64,000 nucleotides of DNA from Meghimatium bilineatum (taxonomy: Eukaryota > Mollusca > Gastropoda > Stylommatophora > Philomycidae): NCBI GenBank assembly GCA_034231615.1, contig CM067319.1, positions 2,872,501 to 2,936,500 of the forward strand, read 5' to 3'. Below are positions 1 to 10,866 of the stretch, in pieces. The notes under the pieces are model-generated. The model had not been told where the DNA came from. It did not search any database and saw nothing but the letters and a program-made list of their open reading frames with translations. Every line of letters begins with the position of its first letter. The first letter of the stretch is position 1. Position numbers and translations under genes: made by a program.

Positions 1-1754
1 AGCAGGCTGAGAACAGACCTAGCCAAGAACATCACAACAAATATCAGCAAACAAAGGCTAAATTTCAAAGAGCCAAGTTACAAGCCAGACGGAGTAGCTG
101 GAAAGAAAAAACAGAGTCGCTGAACCTAGAAAGAGATACTAGGAAATTATGGAAACTTGTAAAACAACTAAATGATGAAGGTACAGGGAGAAATACCAGG
201 ATCACACTTTATAAAGATAGAAACATTTTAACATGTAAACATGCAGCTGATTACTTTGCAGATTCCTTTGCAGAAGACAATAACATCAAAGTCAGCCCAG
301 ACAAACAACAGGAGGTTCGAGAGAACCAGCAAAACATTGGACAAGGCGAACCTATACCTGAAGTCATGGAGGCACCAATCACAATGAGAGAACTGGAGCA
401 TGCAATATCCAAATTGAAAATGAAAAAGTCCCCTGGTGCTGATGGAGTGTCCAATGAAATGATTAGAAACCTGGGAATTGCAGCAAGAGCAAAGCTACTG
501 CAGACCTTTAACACAAGCTGGTCTACGGGTAATGTACTACAGGCGTGGAGATAAGCAATAATGATACCACTCCTCAAATCAGGAAAAGATGGCAACACAG
601 TCTCCAACTACAGGCCTATCAGCCTCACAAGCTGTCTATGCAAAACAATGGAACGCATTATCAATCTTAGGATGCAGTGGTACCTTGAAAGTGAAAACCT
701 TCTGGTATCACAGCAAGCAGGTTTCAGACAGTGCTACTCTACTGAAGATCATGCAACCTACCTCTCCCAAGAGATTGAGGATGCCTTCCAAGAAAAGAAA
801 CTGGTACTAGCAGCATGGATAGACCTCAGAAAAGCATTTGATAAGGTCTGGAAAGAAGGGCTCCTAAAGAAATTGCGAAATTGCAGGGTTAGCTCAAGAA
901 TGTACAAATGGGTAAAAACATACCTGCATAATAGAAGAGCCAGGGTACAATTAGATGGTCGCAAGAGCAAGAAAGTTCTACTGCGTCATGGAGTCCCCCA
1001 GGGAGGAGTCCTGTCGCCCACACTTTTCTTGGTTTACATCAATGACCTAGTTGCTGAACTACCACACGGGATCAAAGTGGCAATGTATGCTGACGACCTG
1101 GCGATCTGGTGCACAGAAGAACATGCAACAGTGGCCACTAAACAAATACAAAGAGCTATCGATTCCCTAACCTTATGGGCTAATAGATGGTGCGTCAGCA
1201 TTAACACAGATAAGTGCAGCACTACACTTTTTACCCTCTCACCAAAACAAAAAGCCGGTCATATCAAAATAGATGGAGAGCTCTTGAAAGAAGACAAACA
1301 ACCCACATACCTCGGAGTTACTTTTGATGATAAACTGACATGGAAGCAGCACATAAACAAAGCAACAACAAAAGCCAGGAGGAAGTTAGCTATCCTGAGA
1401 AAACTAAGTGGAACCACATGGGGAGCTAGTGGGAATATACTCAGTAAAGTTTACCAGCAAGGCATAAGACCACACCTGGAATATGGTTCAGCAGCATGGT
1501 GTCCTGCATCAAACACCACATTGCAAGATCTAGATAAAGTGCAAAACCAGGCACTTAGAATAATGTTGGGAGCAATGAAATCAACACCCATAGCAGAGAT
1601 GCAGAAAATGGGAAGAATGCAAACACTTGGCGAACGCAGAGACACAAAAGTACTAATTCAGGATGAAAAGTTTCAATGTATGCCAAGTCATCCAATGAAG
1701 GAAAGATTCCAAAATCTAGCAATGGGACGATTGAAAAGAAGAAGCCACAAGTAG
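1..1754 (+). pseudogene. LINE ORF2 reverse transcriptase, RNase-H-bearing I/jockey-like group, one internal stop
   Basis: One reading frame is open from base 3 to the TAG at 1752-1754 except for a TAA at 552-554, so this is a nearly intact coding region with a single nonsense codon. The 5' part (apurinic endonuclease) lies outside the window. Visible reverse transcriptase motifs are KSPGADGVSNEM (about 430), NYRPISLTS (about 605), AWIDLRKAFDKVW (about 815), HGVPQGGVLSPTLF (about 990), the catalytic YADD (about 1086) and YLGVTFDDKLTWKQHI in the thumb. The frame ends in GRLKRRSHK, where the related copy near 61.2 kb continues towards RNase H. This copy therefore lacks RNase H and runs straight into a hairpin. 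The clade name is recognition, not a phylogeny. Confidence 0.85.
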
Positions 1755-1817
1755 AAATGAATGCGTATCCGAGTGAAATATGGTAGTTAGATATTTCACT
1801 CGGATACGCATTCATTT
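1755..1817. repeat. Perfect 27-bp stem, 9-nt loop hairpin at the LINE 3' end
   Basis: Bases 1755-1781 are exactly the reverse complement of 1791-1817, with a 9-base loop at 1782-1790. The arm begins AAATGAATGCGTATCC and starts on the base after the LINE stop codon. A TTA-type microsatellite follows directly. It may be a 3' recognition structure of the LINE, or a small foldback or MITE-like insertion. Confidence 0.95.
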
Positions 1818-1850
1818 TATTATTATTATTATCACCTTCTATTATTATCA
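1813..1850. repeat. Short TTA/ATT microsatellite tail
   Basis: Repeated ATT units follow the hairpin, interrupted by CACCTTCT. It is consistent with the simple-sequence tail of a non-LTR insertion. Confidence 0.7.
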
Positions 1851-1936
1851 AAATTGTTGACCTGTTTTCTTTTAATAATATTGTTGGTCATTGTTCCTCT
1901 TGGTTATTATTAGTTTATTTGATGGTTATATTTCCA

Positions 1937-2106
1937 TTGTTGTACTTCTTCAACGTTCATTCTCAAACCCCAGTTACATCTCTCTCCTTGTACCAGGATA
2001 ATGTTGCTACTAGATTTCAAGCAGGATGTAGTATAGGAAATAGAAATGCGTTGTGTCACAGTTTTACTTGTGTAAATGGTCATACACATCTGTCTTCGGT
2101 GGTATA
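1937..2106 (-). mobile_element. SINE-like dispersed repeat (family with GAATGAACG tail), copy 1
   Basis: The reverse strand carries ACTACATCCTGCT, then AAATCTAGTAG, and ends in GTTTGAGAATGAACGTTGAAG. The same order of blocks is found at 2685-2846 and 36423-36576 on the + strand and, more diverged, at 4728-4866 (-) and 23772-23898 (+). The boundaries are approximate. Confidence 0.7.
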
Positions 2107-2123
2107 TTTCCATTAGACAAAAA

Positions 2124-2270
2124 CGTCATGCTGAAGTCGGATGTATTGCGCCGAAAGATACGGAAACTGCAGCTAAGCTATAAACCACGACAGAACGCAT
2201 GTTATTTTCCTGACTATATTTTGCTAATCTGCAGAAGTTTGAGAACGAACGCAGAAGAAGAACAGCAAGA
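2124..2270 (+). mobile_element. SINE-like dispersed repeat, shorter subfamily copy
   Basis: Contains TAAGCTATAAACCACGACA, then TTTGCTAATCTGCAGAAG and the tail TTTGAGAACGAACGCAGAAG. The same blocks occur at 7325-7465 (-), 8113-8255 (+), 9478-9605 (+) and 60790-60895 (-). It appears to be a second subfamily sharing the 3' tail of the longer family. Confidence 0.65.
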
Positions 2271-2539
2271 ACAAATACGTATCCAGTCGTTTGATGTTGT
2301 AAAGTCAAATGTAGCTCTTATCGTGAGAAACGGTCCTTTCAACCTGTTGGCGTTAGTTCAAGTTGGTTATATTGGAACTTTTAGCCATCACAAAATAATG
2401 GAGCTTGCTACTCTAGGAATATTAAATTTTGTACCTCTTCCGGTCAATCTACAGTACACATGACCATGTGATGCGTCTATAATTCTTACTGTTTTTTTTC
2501 TGTTGTATGTTTAAATTGTGTTTAAATTTATGTCCTGAT

Positions 2540-2642
2540 AAGGCCTTTTGGTCGAACCGTCGATTTGTGTGTGTTATTGTGTGTCTTGAGTGATTAGAAA
2601 AACTTCATTACCTTTTCCTACATTTACCTGTTGGATTTCAGT
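2540..2642 (+). repeat. Dispersed repeat with GTCGA..CGTCGATTTGTGTG signature
   Basis: GGTCGAACCGTCGATTTGTG is followed by a TTATTGTG block and an AACTTCATTACC block. It recurs at 19775-19850 and 23280-23345, and reversed at 32785-32850 next to the GIY-YIG fragment. The last position suggests a Penelope-like 3' region, but that is inference. Confidence 0.55.
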
Positions 2643-2684
2643 TTTGAACAGTAAGTACATATTATAAATATATGTAACGCTTCA

Positions 2685-2846
2685 CCACCGAAAACACCTG
2701 TGTCGGGACATTGGCGCAAATACAACTACAGCATAACACATTTTCATTCTCTGGACTACATCCTGCTGGATATCTAGTAGAACTATTGCCCTGCTACAAG
2801 AGAGAACCAGCGGGAGTTTGAGAATGAACGATAACGAAGAAGAAGT
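2685..2846 (+). mobile_element. SINE-like dispersed repeat, copy 2
   Basis: The blocks GGACATTGGCGCAAATA, CTGGACTACATCCTGCTGG, ATCTAGTAG and GAGAGAACCAGCGGGAG are followed by TTTGAGAATGAACGATAACG and a GAAGAAGAAG tail. It is the best-preserved copy with its GAA-type tail. Confidence 0.75.
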
Positions 2847-3837
2847 AAGACTTAATTATAGTCAAGTTATTATGATTATTTTTACAGAGCTGACATAGCT
2901 GATTCGATCATCAAGAAATTGTTATCAGGATTCACTATTCTAGAACTGTCGAACATACACAGATCAGAGACATCGGATCTTGCAAGAGGAGACAGATTTC
3001 AGGCAAAAGCTATTAGTATTACATGGGACAGTAACACTGATCTTGAGAAGACATTGGACTTCGCCACGACGACATGCCCGCCCAACAATATAACATGACC
3101 GCAGATGATGAACGCAGAAGATGATTCGAGAAAGGTGGAAGCTGTCTCAGCATCGGAGTACTTGTCAGTGGAGTACGGTGTCAATAGTCATCATGCGGTT
3201 TCTGTCCAATACCGGCGGGGCATCTGATCACTCTAAGGGTGAACCATCAGCGATATAATATGCCGTCGATGAATGGAGATTAAAGAGACCTAAGTTTGCT
3301 TAATTTGTTTCATGCTAGTTCTTGTAATTCTGTTTCATTTGTAGTATTGAAACGGCCTGTATATCTAAGATTGTTTATCTATTTCTCCATTTGTAACTGC
3401 CATTTCTTGATTTGTGTGATGAGATTGTCAAGACTGCTCATTCATTGTTGACAGGTTGATAAAAGTTTGATTTAACAGATGGGGGCGGAGACTATTAATA
3501 AATGATCGTTTGATGACTCATTCCCAGTTAACAGCGGAATTGAGTTTCGTGAAATGCTCCAATAACAGTTTTGGTAGACTAAACGTAGCTCCGCCTACAG
3601 CGCGGGGTGATAGGTCGCTGAAGGTAAACGAGATGTTCGTTACAAACGTGTTGTTTTCGTTACGTGTCGGTATTCACTTGTTAACCTTCTCAAAGAGCGC
3701 CCCTACACTTCTTTTTTTGTTTGTACGCGGATATCTGGTATTTCCGCATCATTATTGCTGTTTTTCTAGTTCAGACATTTCGTTGTAACCGCTCTTCGTG
3801 TGATTTAATTCATTTTTGTTACTGTTTGGATGTATCC
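2847..3837. other. Upstream region of Brachyury, no recognised element
   Basis: About 1 kb between the SINE copy and the Brachyury ATG. No ORF, tRNA-like or repeat block was recognised. It must hold the 5' UTR and promoter unless there is an upstream non-coding exon. No TATA or initiator could be supported. Confidence 0.5.
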
Positions 3838-4112
3838 ATGTTAGATTCTACGCCTAAACGTGAATATCCACATTTTAGTAAGGACATTGCGGATACAAGA
3901 GCTACGATAGAAGCTCTTTCCTCAATGGATATCAACCGTGTATTAATCAACACAGCGGACACGGATTTACATGCGGGCGATAGCAAGAACAAATATAATA
4001 CAAACGATGACAACAATCCGGAGAGAAACTTGAGTGTTGCTCTAGAAGATCGTGAATTGTGGGGAAAGTTTAAGGAATTCACAAACGAGATGATTGTTAC
4101 TAAAAATGGAAG
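3838..4112 (+). CDS. bra: Brachyury exon 1 (N-terminus and start of T-box)
   Basis: Encodes residues 1-91 plus two bases of codon 92. The ATG at 3838 is the only ATG in the open frame before the T-box; the frame stays open upstream to about 3721 without another ATG. Residues 1-66 are a poorly conserved acidic and polar N-terminal tail with an Asn/Asp-rich stretch near 51-61, typical of the variable Brachyury N-terminus. From residue 67 the T-box begins: VALEDRELWGKFKEFTNEM then IVTKNG, the family's opening motif. The donor after 4112 is AG|GTATGT, phase 2, just after the conserved NGR. The transcription start and 5' UTR are not defined; no convincing TATA box was seen in the 200 bases upstream. 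Confidence 0.93.
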
Positions 4113-4727
4113 GTATGTACATGTAAAAATAAAATCAGATGTTAGACCGTCTCCACACCGATAGGTGAAATGTATACATATTGAAGATGTGACTGTGCCG
4201 TTTCTTTATTTGTCTTCTTGCCAGTTCATGTTTGATAAGTAGGATCAGGTTTAGAGAATGGAATGCACAGCATCGTTGTTAACAGCTTGTCTGCGATATC
4301 AGTGCGTTTTGACACAACACGTCAATATTCTGCGTGGTTTTTTCTTTAGTATCATATAGTTTTAGTATACTTTCAACTTCGAACACAACTAATTGCCGAC
4401 TGCTTTGTTGTAATCTCTTATACAGGATAAAAAGGTAAACAGAGTTGTGAACCAGCGTCATACCACATGAGTTTCCATAAATCCTCTCAACTACCTAGTA
4501 AGTGGTTGTCAAAATATGACCTCACTAGCATGACTTACCGCACTTTCTCAGTAACTATGGCGCCATTCCGTGACCTCCCGAGAGCATGAGCTACTGTACC
4601 TCACTTCGTTGTCGCTATGGCAACTACGGAAGTAATTTCGATTTCAAATTGTGAAATACGAGTAAACCCAGGTCTGCTTGTCGTCGGGAGAGTGACCACT
4701 GCATTATCGCGACACGCTATTATTCTA
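4113..4727. other. Intron 1 start, nothing recognised
   Basis: Begins with the donor GTATGT. No coding, RNA or repeat feature could be supported here. Confidence 0.5.
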
Positions 4728-4866
4728 TTCTTCTTCTTTAGCGTTAGAACTCCCGTTGTTTCTCTCTAGTAGCCATTCTCTCAATGACCCTGCTAGATTT
4801 ACAGCAGCATGTAGTCGAGGAAATGGAAATGTGTACCAGTGCCCCGACTCATCCGTCTTTGGTGAT
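4728..4866 (-). mobile_element. SINE-like dispersed repeat, diverged copy
   Basis: Reading the reverse strand gives blocks related to those at 2685-2846 (CTACATGCTGCTG, AAATCTAGCAGG and a terminal GAAGAAG). It is more diverged than the other copies. Confidence 0.55.
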
Positions 4867-5945
4867 GTTATTCTATTCAGAATCAGCTATGTATGCGGGC
4901 TATGATTTTACCAGCTCTAGTTTCTAATCCTGATATCATATATCGGTCACTAACCCTACAGTCAGTGAGCCACTCAGCATCATCATCCCACCTAGTACTT
5001 TTTCAGCAATATATTAACACACATCCAGTCCATTATTGATCATGTATAGAACGGTTTGCTTCAGGTCATCTTGGGTTCCACGATACTACACAACAAATGA
5101 TGATGTGTCTATGCTAGTACACAACTAATGCGATCAATTAACAAACATCCGGTCTCATATTGGTCATGCATTGAACAGTTTGTTTTAACGTTCACAAGAG
5201 TATGTCGCCAGTGTGTTGAAGCGACCGAAAGAGGAGCAAACAATAACAACACTGTTTACTTTCCATGCATGTCATCAAAAACGACTAAGGAAGTTTGTGG
5301 GGTGGAGTTGGCTGTCCAACCTCATATAGGGTAAAAATAACAGATGCCGTTCTGTGTTCAAAGAACACATTGTTGTGTACCAAGAGTTGCCCCTCTGGTA
5401 GACGAGTTTGGTTGTGATGACAAGTGTAACATCTTTGTTTATGGATGTAAACAGCAGTAATCCCTAATTAACGTCATAGCAGCGAAGCTGACGTGCATCA
5501 GTTAATGGTGCGATTAACAAGTATGTAGAGTTTTCAATGGGGATTGGAGAGGAGATGGGCGTCGCCAATTTTACCTTACATGCATGGAAATACGATAAAA
5601 AGGATCGTCAACAGATTTGTCGAATCAAATCACGATAAAGCTGTGCGCACATAATGTGTATAGAAACATGGAATGTTCGCTTCGTCTAGATATTTTAACA
5701 CTTATCCTTACCGTTGAGGATAAAAACGTCTGGAGATCTCTGTGTGTTGGCGAATCCAATGTAGTGCCCCTACGGCTTTGGCGAATTGTGGATTTATGTT
5801 TAGATGAATTGTCTGCACATGATTACCTTTGATCCCTTTGCCTCTTCTAGCCCCAACTGTAAACTGTAAGATCGTTTCTGACGGAAAATCATGTCGGCAT
5901 ACATGTCCAAGAAATGCAAGGTTTTGTCGATTTACAGTTGAAAAT
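4867..5945. other. Intron 1 spacer with dispersed-repeat fragment
   Basis: The only recognisable piece is 5205-5340, which shares the blocks AACACTGTTTACTTTCCATG and GTGGAGTTGGCTGTCC with related stretches at 7440-7515, 8030-8100, 24560-24640, 32840-33000, 39030-39160 and 58285-58350. This is a widespread low-copy repeat of unknown class. The rest shows nothing. Confidence 0.5.
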
Positions 5946-6255
5946 AATGATTCTTGTCTTGTCTACTACGAGATTGTCTACTTTATTTCTTACGTACACA
6001 TTCGGCTTATGTTCTCTATATTGATGATTCTTGTCTTGTCTACTACGAGATTGTCTACTTTATTTCTTACGTACACATTCGGCTTATGTTCTCTATATTG
6101 ATGATTCTTGTCTTGTCTACTACGAGATTGTCTACTTTATTTCTTACGTACACATTCGGCTTATGTTCTCTATATTGATGATTCTTGTCTTGTCTACTAC
6201 GAGATTGTCTACTTTATTTCTTACGTACACATTCGGCTTATGTTCTCTATATTGA
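5946..6255. repeat. 77-bp tandem repeat, 4 copies
   Basis: Four near-identical 77-bp units, each starting GATTCTTGTCTTGTCTACTA and ending in CTCTATATTGAT. The last unit ends at 6255. Because 77 is not a multiple of 3, overlapping open frames arise in several phases; they are not genes. Confidence 0.97.
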
Positions 6256-6293
6256 ATGCATAAAATTCGCATATAACAACTTCTAAGGTCTAC

Positions 6294-6705
6294 ATCGGTC
6301 TTTCCATGTCTGCGGTTAGTATCTGTCTTTCCATGTCTGCGGTTAGTATCTGTCTTTCCATGTCTGCGGTTAGTATCTGTCTTTCCATGTCTGCGGTTAG
6401 TATCTGTCTTTCCATGTCTGCGGTTAGTATCTGTCTTTCCATGTCTGCGGTTAGTATCTGTCTTTCCATGTCTGCGGTTAGTATCTGTCTTTCCATGTCT
6501 GCGGTTAGTATCTGTCTTTCCATGTCTGCGGTTAGTATCTATCTCTCCTTGTCTGCGGTAAGTGTCCAGCTCTCCATGTCTGCAGTGAGTGTCCAGCTCT
6601 CCATGTCTGCGGTTAGTGTCTAGCTCTCTTTGTCTGCGGCAAGTGTCCAGCTCTCCATGTATGCAGTGAGTGTCCAGCTCTCCATGTCTGGGGTGAATGT
6701 CCATT
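6294..6705. repeat. 27-bp minisatellite, about 15 copies
   Basis: The unit TCTTTCCATGTCTGCGGTTA plus GTATCTG is repeated about nine times almost perfectly, then degenerates to 6705. The 27-bp period keeps frames open on both strands; the resulting ORFs are artefacts. Confidence 0.97.
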
Positions 6706-6779
6706 ACGTCCTATTCAGGACGTAACCATCAACCCAGCATTTTTTGGCTGTAGTGATTTTCTAGGCAATATAAACACGT

Positions 6780-6912
6780 GCAATAGTTTGCCATGGCTTT
6801 TTGAACGGTCCGGATGTTCAAATGCCTGTGACGGGGATCGAACTCGGTACCTTGGCCGTCATAGAGGAGCTCTGTACCACTTCGCCACAGAACCGGACGC
6901 TGAACGTCACCC
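6780..6912 (-). mobile_element. tRNA-headed SINE
   Basis: On the reverse strand an A-box-like TGGCGAAGTGG is followed about 35 nt later by a B-box-like GAGTTCGATCCCC, the spacing of a tRNA-derived pol III promoter. The body then reads GTCACAGGCATTTGAACATC. A related copy lies at 20505-20640. Confidence 0.72.
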
Positions 6913-6989
6913 CCAAACCACTGATGTTGTTCCTCCATACGTACCATATTACTGTCTTTATGCATTACTCAAGAAATAATATTGGCGCT

Positions 6990-7150
6990 GATAATGATTC
7001 TGATGATAAAGATGATGATAAAATAATAAATTTAGATGTGAGCAGGCAACTCTTGGCACATGCTGATTATGAAATAATAAATTTAGCTGTGAGCAGGTAG
7101 CTCTTGATACATGATGATGATGAAATAATCAAATTAGCTGTGAGAAGGTA
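6990..7150. repeat. Imperfect tandem duplication
   Basis: Three related units of about 60 bp, each containing GAAATAATAAATTTAGCTGT or a variant followed by GAGCAGGTAGCTCTTG. Confidence 0.75.
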
Positions 7151-7324
7151 GCTCTTGACAGCCCATAGTCTTTCTGACAAAAATACAGAGATACATCCCA
7201 ATGGGCCAGGAGCACAGCACACACCTCTGGAAGTCTATGTAACACAGAAGCACATCACACGCCCCTGGACAGACTATGTAACACTTTGGAATTCTTATCA
7301 GTACTGGCTCTCTGGAACAATTCC

Positions 7325-7515
7325 TTTTTCTGTGTTCGTTCTCAAACTCCTGCAGATTAGCAGAATGTAGTCCAGAGACGAAATGCGTTGTGCTAGAGTT
7401 TACAGCTTGCTGCAATATATGAGCATTTATTAAGCCTGATACGTCCGACTTCAGAATGGCTTCTTGTTCACTTTGACACTATATGTGATGGGACAACCAA
7501 CTTCACCCCATAATA
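7325..7515 (-). mobile_element. SINE-like short-subfamily copy with flanking dispersed repeat
   Basis: The reverse strand contains the TTAGCAGAA..CTGCAGGAGTTTGAG blocks of the short subfamily (7325-7465). It is joined to the TCCGACTTCAGAATGG and CAACCAACTTCACCCC blocks of the dispersed repeat also seen at 32830-32920. Confidence 0.6.
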
Positions 7516-8112
7516 TCCGTAGTCGCCTCAACAATAAATTGTAACCGAATGTCTAGAAACAAACCACCCCTCTCAGCGCTCTTTTTTAATTCTCACACTA
7601 CAATCTATTTATAGAATATGACACAATGTATAGAAATAAAAAATAAAAACTAGCTAACAGAAACCAGAAGTTTGAAGAGAGAGCAGACTTGAACATTTTC
7701 AAATATTTTGTTATGTTCTACAGTAAACATCGATTTGAGTTACTGGCAGTGGTAAACAAACAGAGCAACAGGTTCATAAACAAACACATCTCCACACAGT
7801 GTACTCGGACTCGGCACGTAAAAAGCATTTCATTAGAAAAACAACATGCGGAAACGATCAGAACTTTCAATAATATAATAAATGGAGAAAATATGGTTGC
7901 CAGATAATACAAACTGTTTATGACCAAATGTTAGATAAAAAAAAGCTAAAATATTTTTTTTTTAAATAGCGAAACTTCTAAATTGTGTAATACAAACTAC
8001 TGATCGCAAAATAAAACAGCGACACTAATGACTGCCATGCAACCAGTTGTAAGAGTCGACTAAGGAGGTTTAGGGGGCGAGGTTGGTTAAGAAGATCAAT
8101 GTTACACAGAAA
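7516..8112. other. Intron 1 spacer, nothing convincing
   Basis: AT-rich DNA with short open frames only. 8030-8100 is a small copy of the dispersed repeat described at 4867-5945. Confidence 0.45.
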
Positions 8113-8255
8113 TTATGCTGAAGAATGAATGTGAGGTAGAGAGGCGCAGATGTGTCAGGTAAGCTGTAAACTTGGACACAATTAGGTCGGATCTCCGGAT
8201 TACATCTTGCTAATATGTATGAATCTAAGAAAGAGCGATGGAAGAAGAAGAGGAA
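8113..8255 (+). mobile_element. SINE-like short-subfamily copy, diverged
   Basis: GTAAGCTGTAAAC, a GGATTACATCTTGCTAAT block and a GAAGAAGAAGAGG tail align with the short subfamily at 9478-9605. Confidence 0.5.
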
Positions 8256-8489
8256 GTTTTCTTCCTGTTTATAATTGTATCTATGGCGTCCGCGTATTTA
8301 CAGGGATTTGAAATGGGAGCAAATAATAGTTTTGATAGGATGACGTGGTGGCTGGATTACCAGAGCTGCACCTTCACTATAATTTGTTGATTTAAAGCTC
8401 TAATATAACTAAATTGGACTAGTTCACGGTTGAAATAAGCGTACGTCATCTTAAGATGTACTTTTGACTAAACTGGAAAAAAAAATATC

Positions 8490-9283
8490 TATGACTTGTC
8501 ATATAAGACTACTCTAAACTATGACTTGTCATTTAAGGCTACTCTAAACTATGACTTGTCATTTAAGGCTACTCTAAGCTATGACTTGTCATTTAAAGAT
8601 ACTCTAAACTATGACTTGTCATATAAGGCTACTCTAAACTATGACTTGTCATATAAGGCTACTCTAAACTATGACTTGTCATTTAAGGCTACTCTAAACT
8701 ATGACTTGTCATTTAAAGATACTCTAAGCTATGACTTGTCATTTAAAGATACTCTAAACTATGACTTGTTATTTAAGGCTACTCTAAACTATGACTTGTC
8801 ATATAAGGCTACTCTAAGCTATGACTTGTCATTTAAGGTTACTCAAAGTTATGACTTATCATATAAGGCTACTCTAAGCTATGACTTGTCATATAAAGAT
8901 ACTCTAAGCTATGACTTGTCATTTAAAGATACTCTAAACTATGACTTGTCATTTAAGGCTACTCTAAACTATGACTTGTCATATAAGGCTACTCTAAACT
9001 ATGACTTGTCATATAAGGCTACTCTAAACTATGATTTGTCATATAAGGCTACTCTAAACTATGACTTGTCATTTAAGGCTACTCTAAACTATGACTTGTC
9101 ATTTAAGGCTACTATAAGCTATGACTTGTCATTTAAGGTTACACAAAGTTATGACTTATCATATAAGGCTACTCTAAGCTATGACTTGTCATTTAAAGAT
9201 ACTCTAAGCTATGACTTGTCATTTAAAGATAATCTAAACTATGACTTGTCATTTAAGGCTACTCTAAACTATGACTTGTCATA
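8490..9283. repeat. 30-bp minisatellite, about 26 copies with a 300-bp higher-order pattern
   Basis: The unit TATGACTTGTCATTTAAGGC plus TACTCTAAAC is repeated head to tail. Variant pairs such as GGTTACTCAAAGTTATG (8837) and GGTTACACAAAGTTATG (9137) are 300 bp apart, indicating a ten-unit higher-order repeat. The 294-aa open frame across it (10-residue repeat) is judged a by-product. Confidence 0.97.
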
Positions 9284-9385
9284 CATCGTCATTAAGTTCC
9301 GCCCCCGCAACGAAGGTTGGCTGCAACAGACCTCCAACATCCAATGTCTATTGTCTTGGTGGTACACTCTGCTAGACTGATTGTC
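9284..9385 (-). repeat. Dispersed LINE 3'-type repeat fragment
   Basis: CGCAACGAAGGTTGGCTGCA with a GTGGTACACTCTGCT block matches 15250-15345 and, in opposite orientation, 17100-17180. Confidence 0.6.
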
Positions 9386-9477
9386 ATACAATGCTACTGT
9401 AAAGTATCTGCATCAGACTACTAAACATTTTAAGGAAGGCATTGACTGTCGTATATTATATTCCAAAGTGACTAAAA

Positions 9478-9605
9478 AAGCTGTACTGAAGTCGGTTGTG
9501 TCAGACCACATTAGCAAATATTGCATCTAAGCTGTAAACCACGACACAACGAATTTCATTCTCTGCACTACATCTTTAGAATTAGCAGAAGTTTGTGAAC
9601 ATATA
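9478..9605 (+). mobile_element. SINE-like short-subfamily copy
   Basis: The blocks TAAGCTGTAAACCACGACAC, TCTCTGCACTACATC and ATTAGCAGAAGTTTGTGAAC match the short subfamily. Confidence 0.65.
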
Positions 9606-10260
9606 CAGAAAGACTGACGATACATCTATGAGATTAAGTCGCAGGTGTGTTGTGTTATATTGTTGTGTTCTGTTATATTGTTGTGTTTTGACAGCAGTGA
9701 CTAGAGAAACATTATTTGCTGGTGTGATTAGATGTTTCGTTTCATATTTTCAGATTTTTGTGTGTAGAAATCTAGAAATTAGAAATCTGAAATGTAGAAA
9801 TCTACACACAAAAATATATGACTAAAAAGACGACAAAGACAAAAGCGTAGTACTACTGAAATTCCAGAGTAATGAACACTCAATGCAGACATAGAAAGAA
9901 GGATTCAGGTTTTTTAATACACACACTTTTGAATAGACGTTTGTTAAGAATTAGCTATATACAACACAAGACAAATATATTCGACTGGCAGCAAGTAAAC
10001 TTGCAGGTTATCAACAACCATTTTTGACAGTGGTGAAACGGTGTATTAGATATGTAATGAGACACGACACACTTTCTAAAATTATTTTTACAAATAACAG
10101 TCGAGGGTGGAAGACGAAGAGGAGGACCAAAGAAAACACTGGGTTGATAGCATCAAGGAATGTTCTAGGCATGATTTTTCTACATTCCTTAGACTGACTG
10201 AGAGGAATTTGTGTGCTAATGTCTCCAGTGTAGCACCACTTAGACCCTAACGAATTACGG
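9606..10260. other. Intron 1 spacer, nothing recognised
   Basis: Contains a small inverted pair near 9755-9815 (AGATTTTTGTGTGTAGAAAT and its near complement) but no gene or known repeat. Confidence 0.45.

Positions 10261-10307
<47 letters not shown>
10261..10307. repeat. ATT microsatellite
   Basis: About 15 uninterrupted ATT triplets. Confidence 0.97.
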
Positions 10308-10308
<1 letters not shown>

Positions 10309-10776
10309 CAATACGGCAACATCAGAAATGACCAATATGACAACCATTGTGATACAATAGGCCGTGCGAGGTTTCCAGAATCGTTTGATGTTCCAAATAT
10401 GTTGAATTCATGTTTTTATTCAAAATATTCCAAGGCTATCGTATTACTTATGTGTTCATCGCAAGGTTAGGCTGTTCTATCACTCATGTGCATTTGGTTT
10501 TTGTGAGCACCAGTGGTGGACTGTTCCTAAAATAAGTTGCCATGATCAAAGTTAGCAAAATGTAATGAATGTTTTAATCATGTTGTCTGTTTTAAAGAAA
10601 GTGAAAACAAGTACAAGCTGTCAAATCTGTTTTCAAAAGCCGTTATTCTTATCTATAGTCATTTCTACGTGTGCCGTTAACTGTTGTAGTGAGGGGGTGA
10701 GAGTGGGGTGAGGGGTTGGAATGGTAAATTTGTGGCCATTTTTGGGGGTTCGTAATAGCCCGTCTCTATACAGTTT
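10308..10776. other. Intron 1 spacer, nothing recognised
   Basis: No coding or repeat feature could be supported. Confidence 0.4.
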
Positions 10777-10866
10777 CTTTGATTGTCTCTACCCATCTAG
10801 TTCTTGGTCTTCCACGTGTCTTTGATTGTCTCTACCCGTCTAGTTCTTGGTCTTCCACGTGTCTTT
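10777..10866 (-). repeat. 43-bp tandem unit derived from a LINE C-terminus, 2 copies
   Basis: Two copies of a unit holding ATTGTCTCTACCCATCTAG and TTCTTGGTCTTCCACGTGTC. Read in reverse it is GACACGTGGAAGACC...TAGAGACAAT, which matches the LINE C-terminal stretch at 60130-60170 and 17700-17735. A three-copy array of the same unit lies at 12227-12356. Confidence 0.85.

Noticed and set aside
251..607. Reverse-strand ORF of 118 codons over the LINE
   Set aside because: It is antisense to the recognised reverse transcriptase frame and has no domain.
8490..9283. CRISPR array or other spaced-repeat system here or in the other short arrays
   Set aside because: The units are head-to-tail without unique spacers, and the genome is eukaryotic.
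8496..9380. 294-codon ORF with a 10-residue repeat as a possible structural protein gene
   Set aside because: It is the in-frame reading of a 30-bp intronic minisatellite; codon variants follow the DNA repeat, not protein constraint.
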